Source: Clostridium caldaquaticum (GTDB lineage: Bacteria; Bacillota; Clostridia; Clostridiales; Clostridiaceae). Taken from it: DNA of 64,000 bases. Position 1 is the first letter of the stretch. Each line of letters begins with the position of its first letter. Position numbers and translations under genes: made by a program. The notes below the pieces were generated by a model. The model saw nothing but the letters and a program-made list of their open reading frames with translations. It made no database searches and was not told where the DNA came from. This document shows positions 17,040 through 26,299 of this stretch, in pieces. The DNA lies in NCBI RefSeq assembly GCF_023806125.1, contig NZ_JAMSKT010000017.1:6470-70469 (forward strand), given 5' to 3'.

Positions 17040-17606
17040 ATGAATAAAACTAAAAAAGTTATTTTTGAGACTGCTATTAAGGAGTTTTCTCAAAATGGGT
17101 ATAGTGGAGCTACTATGGATAATATTGCTGAAAGTGCAGGTGTAGCAAAAGGTACTCTTTATTATCATTTTAAAAGTAAAGAGGAAATATTTAAGTATAT
17201 TATTACAGCAGGAATGGGATTAATGAACGAGGAAGTTAAAAATGCAGCCGATTCCCAAGAAGATATTCTTAATAAATTGAGAGCTATTTGTAAAGTTCAA
17301 CTAGAGATGGTACATAGAAACCGAGATTTTTTTAAGGTAGTAATGAGCCAGCTTTGGGGCCAGGAACTTAGGCATCTAGAATTGCGTGAAAGTATTAAGC
17401 GGTATATATCAGTAATTGAGACATATCTTAATGAAGCTATGGAAAAAGGCGTTATTAAAAAAGGTGAACCATCATTTTTTTCATATGCTTTTTTCGGAAC
17501 ATTATGTTCAGCTGCTGTGTATGAACTTATAAATAATGATTTAAATAATGTTGATGATGTTATAGAGAGCCTTATGGAGTATGTTCTAAAGGGAATACAG
17601 TTATAA
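17040..17606 (+). CDS. TetR-family regulator
   Basis: A 188-aa regulator. The N-terminal TetR helix-turn-helix (TMDNIAESAGVAKGTLYYHFKSKEEIF, residues about 23-49) is followed by a helical ligand-binding domain. The start is ATG 17040 with GGAG upstream, not GTG 17031. It lies immediately upstream of yhgE, whose promoter carries a TetR-like palindrome, so it probably represses that gene. The ligand is unknown. Confidence 0.88.
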   Translation: MNKTKKVIFETAIKEFSQNGYSGATMDNIAESAGVAKGTLYYHFKSKEEIFKYIITAGMGLMNEEVKNAADSQEDILNKLRAICKVQLEMVHRNRDFFKVVMSQLWGQELRHLELRESIKRYISVIETYLNEAMEKGVIKKGEPSFFSYAFFGTLCSAAVYELINNDLNNVDDVIESLMEYVLKGIQL

Positions 17607-17633
17607 TCAAGAGGATTTAAATGATTTTTATTC

Positions 17634-17682
17634 AAGATTATGGAAGTATCAGTCAGATATTTTGCCATAATCTTTTTATTTT
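17634..17682 (+). terminator. Terminator after tetR
   Basis: A 10-bp stem AAGATTATGG/CCATAATCTT, extended internally by AAGTATC/GATATTT, followed by a T-rich tail. It separates tetR from the yhgE promoter. Confidence 0.85.
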
Positions 17683-17716
17683 ATACAAAATGAAAGAATT
17701 TCATGAATTATATATA

Positions 17717-17782
17717 TTGACAGGGGAAGAAAAAAGGAGTATAAATAAACTGACTGGTCAGTTCATAATGACTGGTTAGTAA
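17717..17782 (+). promoter_or_regulatory. yhgE promoter with two TetR-type operator sites
   Basis: TTGACA (17717-17722), a 17-nt spacer and TATAAA (17740-17745). AACTGACTGGTCAGTT (17748-17763) is a near-perfect palindrome just after the -10. A related site sharing TGACTGGT-N-AGT lies at 17766-17781, one 18-bp step downstream. Two TetR dimers could bind side by side. Confidence 0.8.
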
Positions 17783-17800
17783 ATTTAAAGGAGGAGTAGC

Positions 17801-20344
17801 ATGAATTTTATAAAAATAGCTTGGCGAGATATATCAAGTATATTTAAAAACAGAATACTTAGAGTTTCTGTAACTGCAATAATAGTCGTACCTCTTTTAT
17901 ACAGTCTACTTTATCTTGCGGCCTTCTGGGATCCTTATAGCAAGTTGAGCTCCTTGCCAGTAGCTATAGTTAATTTAGATGCTGGAGCTACTAAAGATGG
18001 TACAGCTGTCAACTATGGCAATGATTTGGTAGAAAAACTAAAGGATAATAATAAAATCGGATGGAGATTTGTTTCGCTGGAAGAGGCAGAGCAAAAGCTT
18101 AAAGAAAAAGATGGGTATTATGGTATGTTCATAATATCAGAGGATTTTTCTAAAAAGATTATAAGTGCAAAGGATGGAAAACCAGAGAAAGCAATAATTA
18201 CCTTTATTGAAAATGATAAGAAAAACTTTTTGGCCGCCCAAATAAATAGTAAAGTACTAGGTGAATTAAAATTAGAATTAAACAAAAACATCGCTAAGGA
18301 ATATACTATCGGTGCTTTCGATAGTCTTTACGAAGTAAAGGATGGAATGATAAATGCAGCAGATGGCAGTAAAAAACTTAAGGATGGCATGATTACTGCT
18401 AAAGATGGAAGTAAGGAATTGAGTGATGGTGTAAAAACTCTTAATGGAAAACTTCCTGAGATGAAAAGTGGTATTAAGCAGTTGTATGATGGCTCAATCA
18501 AGTTGAAGGATGGACTAGGGCAAGTTCAAGCAGGAGTTGGGTCATTATATGGAGGGGTAACTCAGATAAATGGAGGACTTCAAGATGCCAAGTCTGGTGC
18601 AATACAAATAAGCGATGGATTAAATGCTATGAATGGAAAAATGCCAGAGCTTGAGAAAGGAGTATCTGATCTTTACAAAGGTTCAGAAGATTTGAAAGTT
18701 GGTATAGATAAAGCTTCTAACGGAGCAATTCAGGTAAATCAAGGAATAAAGGATTTTTCTGATAAGGGCTTAACTCCTGTAGCGTCAGGAATAGGGCAAC
18801 TTGATGGAGCATTAAATGATCAAGTACTGCCTAGCATGAAAAAAATAAATGATGGTGCAGCACAGGTTTCTGCAGGAATTGATGAGTTAATAAGTAATAT
18901 GACAGCTTCTCAGACATCAATGGCAAATGTATTAGCAGTTTATCAACAAAAAGTAGTTGAGGGTACTGCTACAGCAGATGATGTGGAAAAAATCATAACA
19001 TCAATAGGAACAATATTAAATGCTTCTAACACACCAGACAATCAACAAAAAGTAAATGCATTAAAAACAGGTGCTAAGACGGTTAGTGATGGATTAAAAT
19101 TAGTTTATAGTAATCTTAATGGAGATTTCAAAACAGGTCTTGATAGTCTGAATACTAATATGCCTAGCGTAAAAGTAGCAGCAGATAAACTTTATAAAGG
19201 TTCTGGTGAATTATCAAATGGATTAGATGCTTTAGCAGGCGGTGCAAAAGCTATTAATAATGGCTTGGGACAATTGAATAGTAAAGTACCAGAATTATCA
19301 GCAGGTGTAGTTAAACTAAGTAATGGATCAAAGAATCTGGTTTCAGGGTTAGAACAATTATACTCAGGTTCTGCTAGACTAAAGGAGGCTATAGCTAAAC
19401 CTGAACAAGTTAAAAACTTACAATCGAGCAGTACAAGTGGTGGAAAAAATCTATTTGAGGGTATTACCGCACTAAAAGACGGAGCTTTACAGTTAAGTAA
19501 TGGATTAGGAGAGTTTAATAGTAAACTACCAGAACTTCAAGATGGTGTTAATAAACTTCAAGATGGCTCAATACAACTTTCTGATGGAATTGTAGAGCTT
19601 ACTGATGGGGCTTCTAAATTAAGTGATAAGCTGCAGGAAGGTGCAGATAAAATAACAAAGAATTTAATTAATGATAGCGACACTATGGGTGAATTTGTTT
19701 CTGAACCATTAATTATGGACGAAAAACCATTGAATCCAGTAAAGGATTATGGAACAGGATTTGCGCCATATTTTATACCTCTTTCATTGTGGGTTGGTGC
19801 ATTAATGATGTTTTTCGTAATTACAGATAAGATAGACGATGATATAGAGGCAAGTAATTTTTCAATAGTTATAGGCAAATTCTTATCCTATGGATATATA
19901 GGTATACTACAGGCAGTTTTAGTTAGTGTAGTTGTAATGACTTTAGGGCTTAAGCCGGATAATGTTCTTTTATATTTCTTAACAAATATATTTATGTCCT
20001 TTGTATTTATAGCAATAATTCAAAGTTTGATATTCCTAATGGGTCAAGTTGGAAGATTACTTTCTATTGTACTTTTAATATTACAATTAACTTCTTGTGC
20101 AGGAACATTCCCATTAGAAGTGGTGCCTAAGTTGTTTAAAGTGCTAAATCCATTTATGCCATTTACTTACTGTGTATCAGCTTTAAGAGAAGTTATATCT
20201 GGATTAGATATTTCTATATATGGATATGATATAGGTATATTGGCAGGGTTTTTAGTTGTATTTTTAGTAATATCTGTGTTAATGAAAGGGCATGCTGATA
20301 AAATTCAATTAAAAATACAAGAGAAAAAAGAAGCAATAGTATAG
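17801..20344 (+). CDS. YhgE/Pip family membrane protein (ABC-2-type)
   Basis: An 847-aa membrane protein. One N-terminal transmembrane helix is followed by a very long extracellular region (about 40-640) made of repeated units of the form LxDGxxxLxxG, then a C-terminal block of about five helices with ABC-2 permease features (FAPYFIPLSLWVGALMMFF). This is the phage infection protein/YhgE architecture, also related to ESX/type VII YukC-like and drug-export regions. An AAAGGAGG site precedes ATG 17801. Probably repressed by the adjacent TetR protein. The transported substrate is unknown; envelope stress or lipophilic-compound export is a common guess. Confidence 0.85.
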   Translation: MNFIKIAWRDISSIFKNRILRVSVTAIIVVPLLYSLLYLAAFWDPYSKLSSLPVAIVNLDAGATKDGTAVNYGNDLVEKLKDNNKIGWRFVSLEEAEQKLKEKDGYYGMFIISEDFSKKIISAKDGKPEKAIITFIENDKKNFLAAQINSKVLGELKLELNKNIAKEYTIGAFDSLYEVKDGMINAADGSKKLKDGMITAKDGSKELSDGVKTLNGKLPEMKSGIKQLYDGSIKLKDGLGQVQAGVGSLYGGVTQINGGLQDAKSGAIQISDGLNAMNGKMPELEKGVSDLYKGSEDLKVGIDKASNGAIQVNQGIKDFSDKGLTPVASGIGQLDGALNDQVLPSMKKINDGAAQVSAGIDELISNMTASQTSMANVLAVYQQKVVEGTATADDVEKIITSIGTILNASNTPDNQQKVNALKTGAKTVSDGLKLVYSNLNGDFKTGLDSLNTNMPSVKVAADKLYKGSGELSNGLDALAGGAKAINNGLGQLNSKVPELSAGVVKLSNGSKNLVSGLEQLYSGSARLKEAIAKPEQVKNLQSSSTSGGKNLFEGITALKDGALQLSNGLGEFNSKLPELQDGVNKLQDGSIQLSDGIVELTDGASKLSDKLQEGADKITKNLINDSDTMGEFVSEPLIMDEKPLNPVKDYGTGFAPYFIPLSLWVGALMMFFVITDKIDDDIEASNFSIVIGKFLSYGYIGILQAVLVSVVVMTLGLKPDNVLLYFLTNIFMSFVFIAIIQSLIFLMGQVGRLLSIVLLILQLTSCAGTFPLEVVPKLFKVLNPFMPFTYCVSALREVISGLDISIYGYDIGILAGFLVVFLVISVLMKGHADKIQLKIQEKKEAIV

Positions 20345-20387
20345 ATAAAAAGCATATTTTAATAAAATTATTATATTTTTAATTAAA

Positions 20388-20437
20388 AAAACAGATTGTA
20401 TGAAATAGTTTATTTTATATACAATCTGTTTATTTTT
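20388..20437 (+). terminator. Terminator after yhgE
   Basis: A 12-bp perfect stem AACAGATTGTAT/ATACAATCTGTT (20390-20401 with 20419-20430) with a T-rich tail. Confidence 0.8.
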
Positions 20438-20571
20438 ATGTTGAATTTAATTACAAACTATGCATTTATATTTTCAGCTTATTTTGTTAAGGAATATATA
20501 TTTTTATACAAGTATATATGTGATATTATAATAATAAAAATAGAAGGTAACTTAAAAGCAACGGAAATTTC

Positions 20572-20589
20572 TTCAAACATTTGTTTGAA
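20572..20589 (+). promoter_or_regulatory. Dyad upstream of the CmpB-like gene
   Basis: TTCAAACA-TT-TGTTTGAA is a perfect 8-bp dyad about 95 nt before the next gene. Its size and spacing resemble a regulator binding site. No cognate regulator is identified. The rest of 20438-20683 is AT-rich with nothing else recognisable. Confidence 0.4.
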
Positions 20590-20683
20590 TGCTTCACATA
20601 GGTTTTCGTTTTAAACATAGCTTTAAATTTTTCTAAATGGAGTTTATGAGAGCGTAAATTATAAATGAAAGGGGTTTAGAAAA

Positions 20684-21406
20684 GTGAATGGTTTTTGGGA
20701 TTTGGTATTGTTTTTTGCAATATATTCATTTTTAGGGTGGTTGATGGAAACAATATTTGCAAGCATAAATGAAAGAAAGTTTATCAATAGAGGGTTTTTA
20801 AATGGATTCTTTTGTCCAATCTATGGATTTGGTGCTATACTGATAGTTCAATTTTCAAAGTGGATTATTTTTGTTTTTAAAGATTATTCAACATCATTAT
20901 TAATAAGCATAGTGTTTTCTACTATTTTGGTTACTGTATTGGAATATATTACAGGATTTGCTTTAGAGAAGGTATTTAACTGCAAATGGTGGGATTACAG
21001 CAATAATGCTATGAATGTTAAGGGATATATATGTTTGAAATATTCACTTCTATGGGGTATTCTGGCGTTTTTATTAGTACAGGTGGTACATCCTACTTTT
21101 TCAAAATTGATTTTTTCCGTACCTGTGTCAACAAAGGGCTATATTGCAGCAGTTATAATCTTATACTTTCTTATAGATACTACAAAGTCGGTACTTGAAG
21201 CTTTGGATTTAAGGAAAGTGATTATTAATTATACAGATTTACCGGTGAATAAATATTATGAAAAAATTATTAAATATAAAAGGTTTTTCCTTGCATTTCC
21301 ACGACTGTTAATTTTAAATGCAGGTATTTTAAACCGTGATATAAGGAGCATTCTGAATGATAAAATTGATAAAATCAAAGTTGAAATTAAAAGCAGATTC
21401 CGCTAG
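20684..21406 (+). CDS. CmpB-like putative ABC-transporter type IV membrane protein
   Basis: A 240-aa membrane protein with five or six predicted helices, matching the ABC_trans_CmpB family (LGWLMETIFASINERKFINRGFLNGFFCPIYGFGA and CKWWDYSNNAMNVKGYICLKYSLLWG are family hallmarks). Start is GTG 20684 with AAAGGGG upstream. Its end overlaps the HD-domain gene by 50 bp, so the two are coupled. Despite the name, a transport role is unproven for this family. Confidence 0.8.
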   Translation: MNGFWDLVLFFAIYSFLGWLMETIFASINERKFINRGFLNGFFCPIYGFGAILIVQFSKWIIFVFKDYSTSLLISIVFSTILVTVLEYITGFALEKVFNCKWWDYSNNAMNVKGYICLKYSLLWGILAFLLVQVVHPTFSKLIFSVPVSTKGYIAAVIILYFLIDTTKSVLEALDLRKVIINYTDLPVNKYYEKIIKYKRFFLAFPRLLILNAGILNRDIRSILNDKIDKIKVEIKSRFR

Positions 21407-21878
21407 TGAACAAGAATATAAAGAATGTATTTGTGATTTGATTCAACACGATATGGTAAAATCAATGAAAAATTTTATACAGCATGGTGATATAAACTGT
21501 CTTGAGCACAGTTTATATGTTTCATATATCAGCTTTATGATATGCAGAAAGCTGAGACTTGACTACCGTTCAGCAGCCAGAGGTGGACTGCTGCATGACT
21601 TTTTCCTGTATGACTGGCATATAGGGAAGCCATATAAAGGATTACATGGATTTATTCATCCATATATTGCATTACAAAATGCAAACAAATATTTCAATTT
21701 GAATAATAGGGAAAAGGACATAATACATAAGCATATGTGGCCTTTAACCTTTAGATTGCCAAGGTATAAAGAAGCTTTTGTTGTGCTAATGGTGGATAAA
21801 TATTGTGCATCCATAGAGATTATCAAACTTGGAAGTATAAGAACAGTTCATAAACTAAAAAATATATTAGAAATTTGA
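21357..21878 (+). CDS. HD-domain phosphohydrolase-like protein
   Basis: A 173-aa protein with an HD metal-binding core: His in LEHSLYVSY, GLLHDFFLYDW (HD pair), a later HKH in DIIHKHMWP, and a terminal Asp in MVDKYCASIE. The set fits a metal-dependent phosphohydrolase. An ATG within the upstream gene has GGAG 7 nt before it. It is paired with the CmpB-like gene, as this small HD family often is in clostridia. Substrate unknown. Confidence 0.8.
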   Translation: MIKLIKSKLKLKADSASEQEYKECICDLIQHDMVKSMKNFIQHGDINCLEHSLYVSYISFMICRKLRLDYRSAARGGLLHDFFLYDWHIGKPYKGLHGFIHPYIALQNANKYFNLNNREKDIIHKHMWPLTFRLPRYKEAFVVLMVDKYCASIEIIKLGSIRTVHKLKNILEI

Positions 21879-21925
21879 ATTTGTAAGTATTAAGTATTTT
21901 TAAGTGAAAATGCTGCATTGTTATA

Positions 21926-21982
21926 AGGTACTATTGCTGTTAATTAGAAGTCTAATGACTTAAATTTAAAGCAATAGTACCT
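21926..21982 (+). repeat. 13-bp perfect hairpin in convergent intergenic region
   Basis: AGGTACTATTGCT (21926-21938) and its exact reverse complement (21970-21982) enclose a 31-nt loop that could pair further. It lacks a clear T-tract, so it is not a classical terminator, although it lies between convergent genes. Confidence 0.6.
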
Positions 21983-22036
21983 GATGATAAAGCTATCTTC
22001 AAAGGGAAATAGGCATTGTTTGTAAAATTTACTCAA

Positions 22037-22714
22037 TTAAAAATCAGGCAGATTCATATTTTTTATTTTACAAATTACTTCATTAATATTTCGGCAGTTA
22101 AATTTTTTTAAAATACTATTTATTTCAGTTTTTAAAGTAGATATTTCAATATGACGATGGTTACATATTTCTAGACGAGTCATTCCTTTTATAAAAAGTT
22201 TTATAACTGACGTTTCAGCAGGAGTGAGACGGCTTATTATATTAATATAATTCATTAAATTTTCTTCATTTGTTTTTGCACGTACAAATTCATTTCGTAT
22301 TTTTTTAGCAATGACAGGTCTAATGGGGGACTGTTCAAAATATGCATCTTTTACTGCATTTATAATTTCGCTAGGTTTAGCATTTTTTAATACATAATCA
22401 GTTATACCTAATTTAAAAGCTGAAAAAACAGTTTGATCTTCTTCATGGACTGTAAGGATAACTATTTTAATATCTGGGAATTTTTCTAATATTTCTTTTG
22501 AAGCTCTTAAACCAGCATGGCTGTCCTCCATATCAATATCCATAAGGATTACATCAGGCTGATGTATAGCAGTCATTATTACTGCTTCATACCCATTATT
22601 AGCAGTACCTACAACTTTAATATTTTCATTCTTTTTTAAAATGTTTTCTATTCTTCGGCATATTGTTTCAATATCATCAACTATTAAGACTTTTATAGAA
22701 TAAGTATTATTCAA
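22037..22714 (-). CDS. Response regulator, NarL-like
   Basis: A 225-aa two-component regulator. The receiver domain (about 7-125) has acidic DD, the phospho-acceptor Asp in VILMDIDM, and Lys in YVLKNAKP. The C-terminal helix-turn-helix resembles LuxR/NarL (LTPAETSVIKLFIKGMTRLEI). TTG at 22712-22714 is preferred because AGAGGTG lies 6 nt upstream; GTG 22723 would sit inside that site. It is encoded 55 bp after the histidine kinase, in the same operon. Target genes may include the divergent carboxylesterase (inference). Confidence 0.88.
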   Translation of the reverse strand: MNNTYSIKVLIVDDIETICRRIENILKKNENIKVVGTANNGYEAVIMTAIHQPDVILMDIDMEDSHAGLRASKEILEKFPDIKIVILTVHEEDQTVFSAFKLGITDYVLKNAKPSEIINAVKDAYFEQSPIRPVIAKKIRNEFVRAKTNEENLMNYINIISRLTPAETSVIKLFIKGMTRLEICNHRHIEISTLKTEINSILKKFNCRNINEVICKIKNMNLPDF

Positions 22715-22769
22715 ATGTTTCACCTCTTGAATTTAATGAAAATGATTGCCATATAGGGTTGAAATTTTA

Positions 22770-24287
22770 TCAACCATGTTTCATTACAGGTAAAAAGATT
22801 TTTAATATAGTTCCTTTTTCAAGTTCGCTTTCAACGATTACCTTCCCTTTATGAGCACATACAATTTTATGAACATAGGATAAACCTATGCCCCAGTTCA
22901 ATCGTGAAGATTTAGTTGTAAAAAAAGGTTCAAAAATTTTATTTAAAATTTTTTTATCTATTCCGCAGCCGGTATCTTCTATTGATATAATACCCCAGTT
23001 ATTTAATTTTTGTAAAGTAATTGTTATTGTTCCTTCCTTTCCTTTTATAGCTTCAATAGCATTATTAAGAATAACGCATATGCATTCTGTCATATGTTCT
23101 ATATCTATAAGACATATTGGTAAATTACTGTCATACTTTTTTATTAAAGAGATATTAGATGGTATTTTACATTGATAATTTAACGCGTTTTCAACAGGCA
23201 TAGATAATTTGACAGCATTCATGTTTATGTATATTGTATTAAAGCGCTGATGAAGGGTATTTAATCTATCAATACTTTGATTTACAGTAGAAATAATATT
23301 TTGTGTAATTTTTTTAATTTCATCGTAATTTTCATAAGTTTCTTTCAGATATTCTGCGTCACTTAGTATGGATATTAACTGATTTTTCATAGAGTGAGAA
23401 AAAATTTTAGCTCCAATATTTGCAGTTTCTATACTTTTTGAAATTTGAATAGTGTGATTTTTATAAGCATCATCAATTCTTTTTAATTTATATATTGAAA
23501 AAATAGTAATAATAAATGACACTATAACAAAATAAGGGAATATGTTGTATATAGCTCTGTTTTTTACTAAATCTATTCGAATAAATTTTATAGTTCCTGC
23601 GATAGCAGAAATATTAATAAGTATTTTAGGTGCCCATGAAAAAATAACAAAATAAGGAATTATGATTGAAGTCATAGCAATAATAAGAAAAACAGCATAA
23701 TTTTTCAGAAAATAATAATTACGCTGTAAATGAGCATTGTATATAAAAATACCTAAAGTTGCAATAAGATAACAGGCGTTAATGATTGATGTAACAGTAT
23801 GTAATATATTAATAATTATATAAAAATTGTGAAATGAAATTAAAATATATTCTCTGCTAAATAAAAATAGATAAACATTTTTATATATAATAGGATCATA
23901 TATAATAAATTGAAAAAAAGGAGCAATAAGAAGATAAATTAATATTTTTTTAGTTCTATTTTTTGGAAAAATATTAGTAAATGTTAAAGCAAAGCTAAGT
24001 ATGCTGTATAAAAATAATAAAACTCCGGCATTTATGAAACGGTTTACTAAAATAATATCTGGATTTAAAGAGTTGACAATTTTCCATAAGTCATTAGGTA
24101 TTGAAAAAAGATGAAAAGCTATAAATCTATAGTAATTAAGTTTTCCAATATAAAAGATTAAGCTTAATATAGATAAAAACCATCCTAAAACCGATAATAA
24201 TAAAAACCATAAAAATAGATTTTTTTCATTATCATTGAATATTACCAACATAAAGAAAATAAGAAATAAAATAGATATAAAAAGCAT
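22770..24287 (-). CDS. Membrane sensor histidine kinase
   Basis: A 505-aa kinase. About eight hydrophobic segments in the first 290 residues form the sensor, with no large extracellular domain. The phospho-acceptor His is probably in FSHSMKNQL (about 300). The HATPase_c domain has N box ECICVILNNAIEAI, G1 IEDTGCGID, F FEPFFTTKS and G2 NWGIGLSYVHKI. The frame opens at 24371, but ATG 24285-24287 has AGAGGTG 7 nt upstream, the same ribosome binding site as its regulator. The signal is unknown; the intramembrane sensor suggests a lipophilic or membrane cue. Confidence 0.88.
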   Translation of the reverse strand: MLFISILFLIFFMLVIFNDNEKNLFLWFLLLSVLGWFLSILSLIFYIGKLNYYRFIAFHLFSIPNDLWKIVNSLNPDIILVNRFINAGVLLFLYSILSFALTFTNIFPKNRTKKILIYLLIAPFFQFIIYDPIIYKNVYLFLFSREYILISFHNFYIIINILHTVTSIINACYLIATLGIFIYNAHLQRNYYFLKNYAVFLIIAMTSIIIPYFVIFSWAPKILINISAIAGTIKFIRIDLVKNRAIYNIFPYFVIVSFIITIFSIYKLKRIDDAYKNHTIQISKSIETANIGAKIFSHSMKNQLISILSDAEYLKETYENYDEIKKITQNIISTVNQSIDRLNTLHQRFNTIYINMNAVKLSMPVENALNYQCKIPSNISLIKKYDSNLPICLIDIEHMTECICVILNNAIEAIKGKEGTITITLQKLNNWGIISIEDTGCGIDKKILNKIFEPFFTTKSSRLNWGIGLSYVHKIVCAHKGKVIVESELEKGTILKIFLPVMKHG

Positions 24288-24453
24288 AGATTTGCACCTC
24301 TGAATTTTGTAAAGGTTTAAAAATATCAACTTTATTAAGTGTATAATAAAAACTATAATTACATTGAACAAAACAGTTGGAGACGATAGGACAATTTAAT
24401 TATAAAATGTTTTATTGTCTTTAGCAACAAGTATAAAGTAAGGGGGAAAAGTG

Positions 24454-26157
24454 ATGAAAAAAATTTGTCTTTTTATTCTTGCAGTATTTATGCTTTTTAA
24501 CTTAGCAGGCTGCAAGAATAATACTCCAAGTAATAATTCTTCAAATCAAGAAAAGTATAAGTACTCAGGTACTGTATTACAAGTTACGCAGTATGGTACA
24601 GTTGAAGGATTACTTGATAATACTACAAATACTTTACAATGGTTAGGAGTTCCTTATGCGAAGCCTCCTGTTGGGGAATTGAGATGGAAAGCACCTCAAA
24701 ATCCAGAAAAATGGAATAATACATTAGAAACAAAACAATATAAAAATAAAGCTGTACAGTTATCAGGGAAAGAGGTTATAGGAAGTGAAGATTGTCTTTA
24801 TTTAAATATTTGGAGACCAAATACTAAAGATGAAAATATTCCTGTAATGGTTTTTGTACATGGCGGAGGTAATATAACAGGTTCTGGTGAATCTTTTAAA
24901 GGAGATGTACTTGCTCAAAAATCTAACAGTATTATTATTTCAATAAATTATCGTTTAGGACCTATGGGATGGTTTTTAAATGACGCTTTAAAAGACGGTG
25001 ATAAGCTTAATGATTCAGGAAATTATGGATTATTAGATATTTTTAAAGCTTTAGAATGGGTACAAAATAATATTGCAAGCTTTGGAGGAAATCCTAAAAA
25101 TGTTACTCTTTCTGGTCAATCTGCAGGAGCAAGAGATGTGTTAGCTAGTTTAATTTCTCCATATTCAAAAGGTTTGTATCAAAAAGCTATACCTTTAAGC
25201 GGAGGATTAACTTTAGCAGAACCAGAAGAAGGTAAAAAATTCACTCAAGAGATAATTAAAAAGTTAGTAATTAAAGATGGTAAAGCTTCAAATGATGAAG
25301 AAGCACAAAAATGGATTGAATCACAGTCTTCAAAGGATTTAGCTGCTTATTTAAGAGGAAAAGATGCTAAAGAAATTGTACCTTTATATGGTACTGTGGC
25401 TATAAAAATGGGTCAATTCCCTCATTTATACAAAGACGGAAATGTAATTCCTAAAGAAGGTTTTGAATTGTTAAAAACAGGTAATTACAATAAGGTTCCA
25501 ATTATAATAGGAAGTATGGCAAATGAATTTGCTGGTTTTGCTGCAATGGATCCCTATTTTGAAGGAGCTGTTTTAAATGGAAAAATATATAGTGATCCAG
25601 AAAAACTTAAAATATTAAACGATGCTGTAACATATGGCAGTAAGATGTATGCAGGATTTAACGCTGATAAAGTAGCAGATTTATTAATTGTTAATAAAGA
25701 TCAACCATCTGTATATGCATATAGATGTGCATGGGGAACTCAGGAAGGAGTTATTACGAATAATACTAAATTATTTGCGGCTGCTCATGGTGTTGATGTA
25801 GATTTAATAACAGCAAATTATGCTTTTGGAAATTACTTTAAAGGTTTTTATACAGAGGAAAATAAACCAGGAAGAACAGAATTATCTAATATGATGATGA
25901 CTTATATAAAGAATTTTTTACACACAGGAGATCCAAATGGAGATAATTTGCCTAAATGGACAAAATGGCAGACTGCTGCTGATTCAGATAAAATTTTAAG
26001 ACTTGATGCTGATACTACAAAAGCAACAGCTGTTATGTCAAAAGAACATTTGGTAAAAGAAGAAATAATAAAAGAAATGAATGATAATTTACCAAAGAAC
26101 GAAAAGGATATAATTATTGAAAAACTATTAAAAGGCCGTTTCTTTTGGGAGTATTAA
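24454..26157 (+). CDS. Type-B carboxylesterase lipoprotein
   Basis: A 567-aa alpha/beta-hydrolase of the carboxylesterase/para-nitrobenzyl-esterase family, exported and lipid-anchored: the signal peptide ends in NLAGC. Family features: LGVPYAKPPVGELRW, SEDCLYLNIW, oxyanion FVHGGGN, nucleophile GQSAG, Glu in ANEFAG and His in AAHGVDVD. It therefore appears to be an active surface esterase. Start at ATG 24454 (GTG 24451 is adjacent) with AGGGGG. Divergent from the two-component operon and followed by a terminator. Substrate unknown. Confidence 0.88.
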   Translation: MKKICLFILAVFMLFNLAGCKNNTPSNNSSNQEKYKYSGTVLQVTQYGTVEGLLDNTTNTLQWLGVPYAKPPVGELRWKAPQNPEKWNNTLETKQYKNKAVQLSGKEVIGSEDCLYLNIWRPNTKDENIPVMVFVHGGGNITGSGESFKGDVLAQKSNSIIISINYRLGPMGWFLNDALKDGDKLNDSGNYGLLDIFKALEWVQNNIASFGGNPKNVTLSGQSAGARDVLASLISPYSKGLYQKAIPLSGGLTLAEPEEGKKFTQEIIKKLVIKDGKASNDEEAQKWIESQSSKDLAAYLRGKDAKEIVPLYGTVAIKMGQFPHLYKDGNVIPKEGFELLKTGNYNKVPIIIGSMANEFAGFAAMDPYFEGAVLNGKIYSDPEKLKILNDAVTYGSKMYAGFNADKVADLLIVNKDQPSVYAYRCAWGTQEGVITNNTKLFAAAHGVDVDLITANYAFGNYFKGFYTEENKPGRTELSNMMMTYIKNFLHTGDPNGDNLPKWTKWQTAADSDKILRLDADTTKATAVMSKEHLVKEEIIKEMNDNLPKNEKDIIIEKLLKGRFFWEY

Positions 26158-26173
26158 TAATAAGTAATATTAT

Positions 26174-26215
26174 AAAAACAGCAGGATTGAATATATTCCT
26201 GTTGTTTTTAATTTT
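26174..26215 (+). terminator. Terminator after the carboxylesterase
   Basis: A 13-bp stem (26174-26186 with 26197-26209, one G-T pair) followed by a T-rich tail. Confidence 0.85.
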
Positions 26216-26235
26216 ACACAATTTTATATTGATTA

Positions 26236-26244
26236 TGTTATAAT
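26236..26244 (+). promoter_or_regulatory. Extended -10 promoter for the binding lipoprotein
   Basis: TGTTATAAT is an extended -10 element; the -35 is weak. It gives a transcript start about 50 nt before ATG 26300. Confidence 0.5.
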
Positions 26245-26299
26245 GTAAATAAAATGTAAACTATTGCTTAAAATAAATATTTTAAAAAGGGGAATTTTA

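Noticed and set aside
20396-20614. A 72-aa hydrophobic frame after yhgE
   Set aside because: It begins inside the yhgE terminator, has no ribosome binding site and reflects AT-rich composition.
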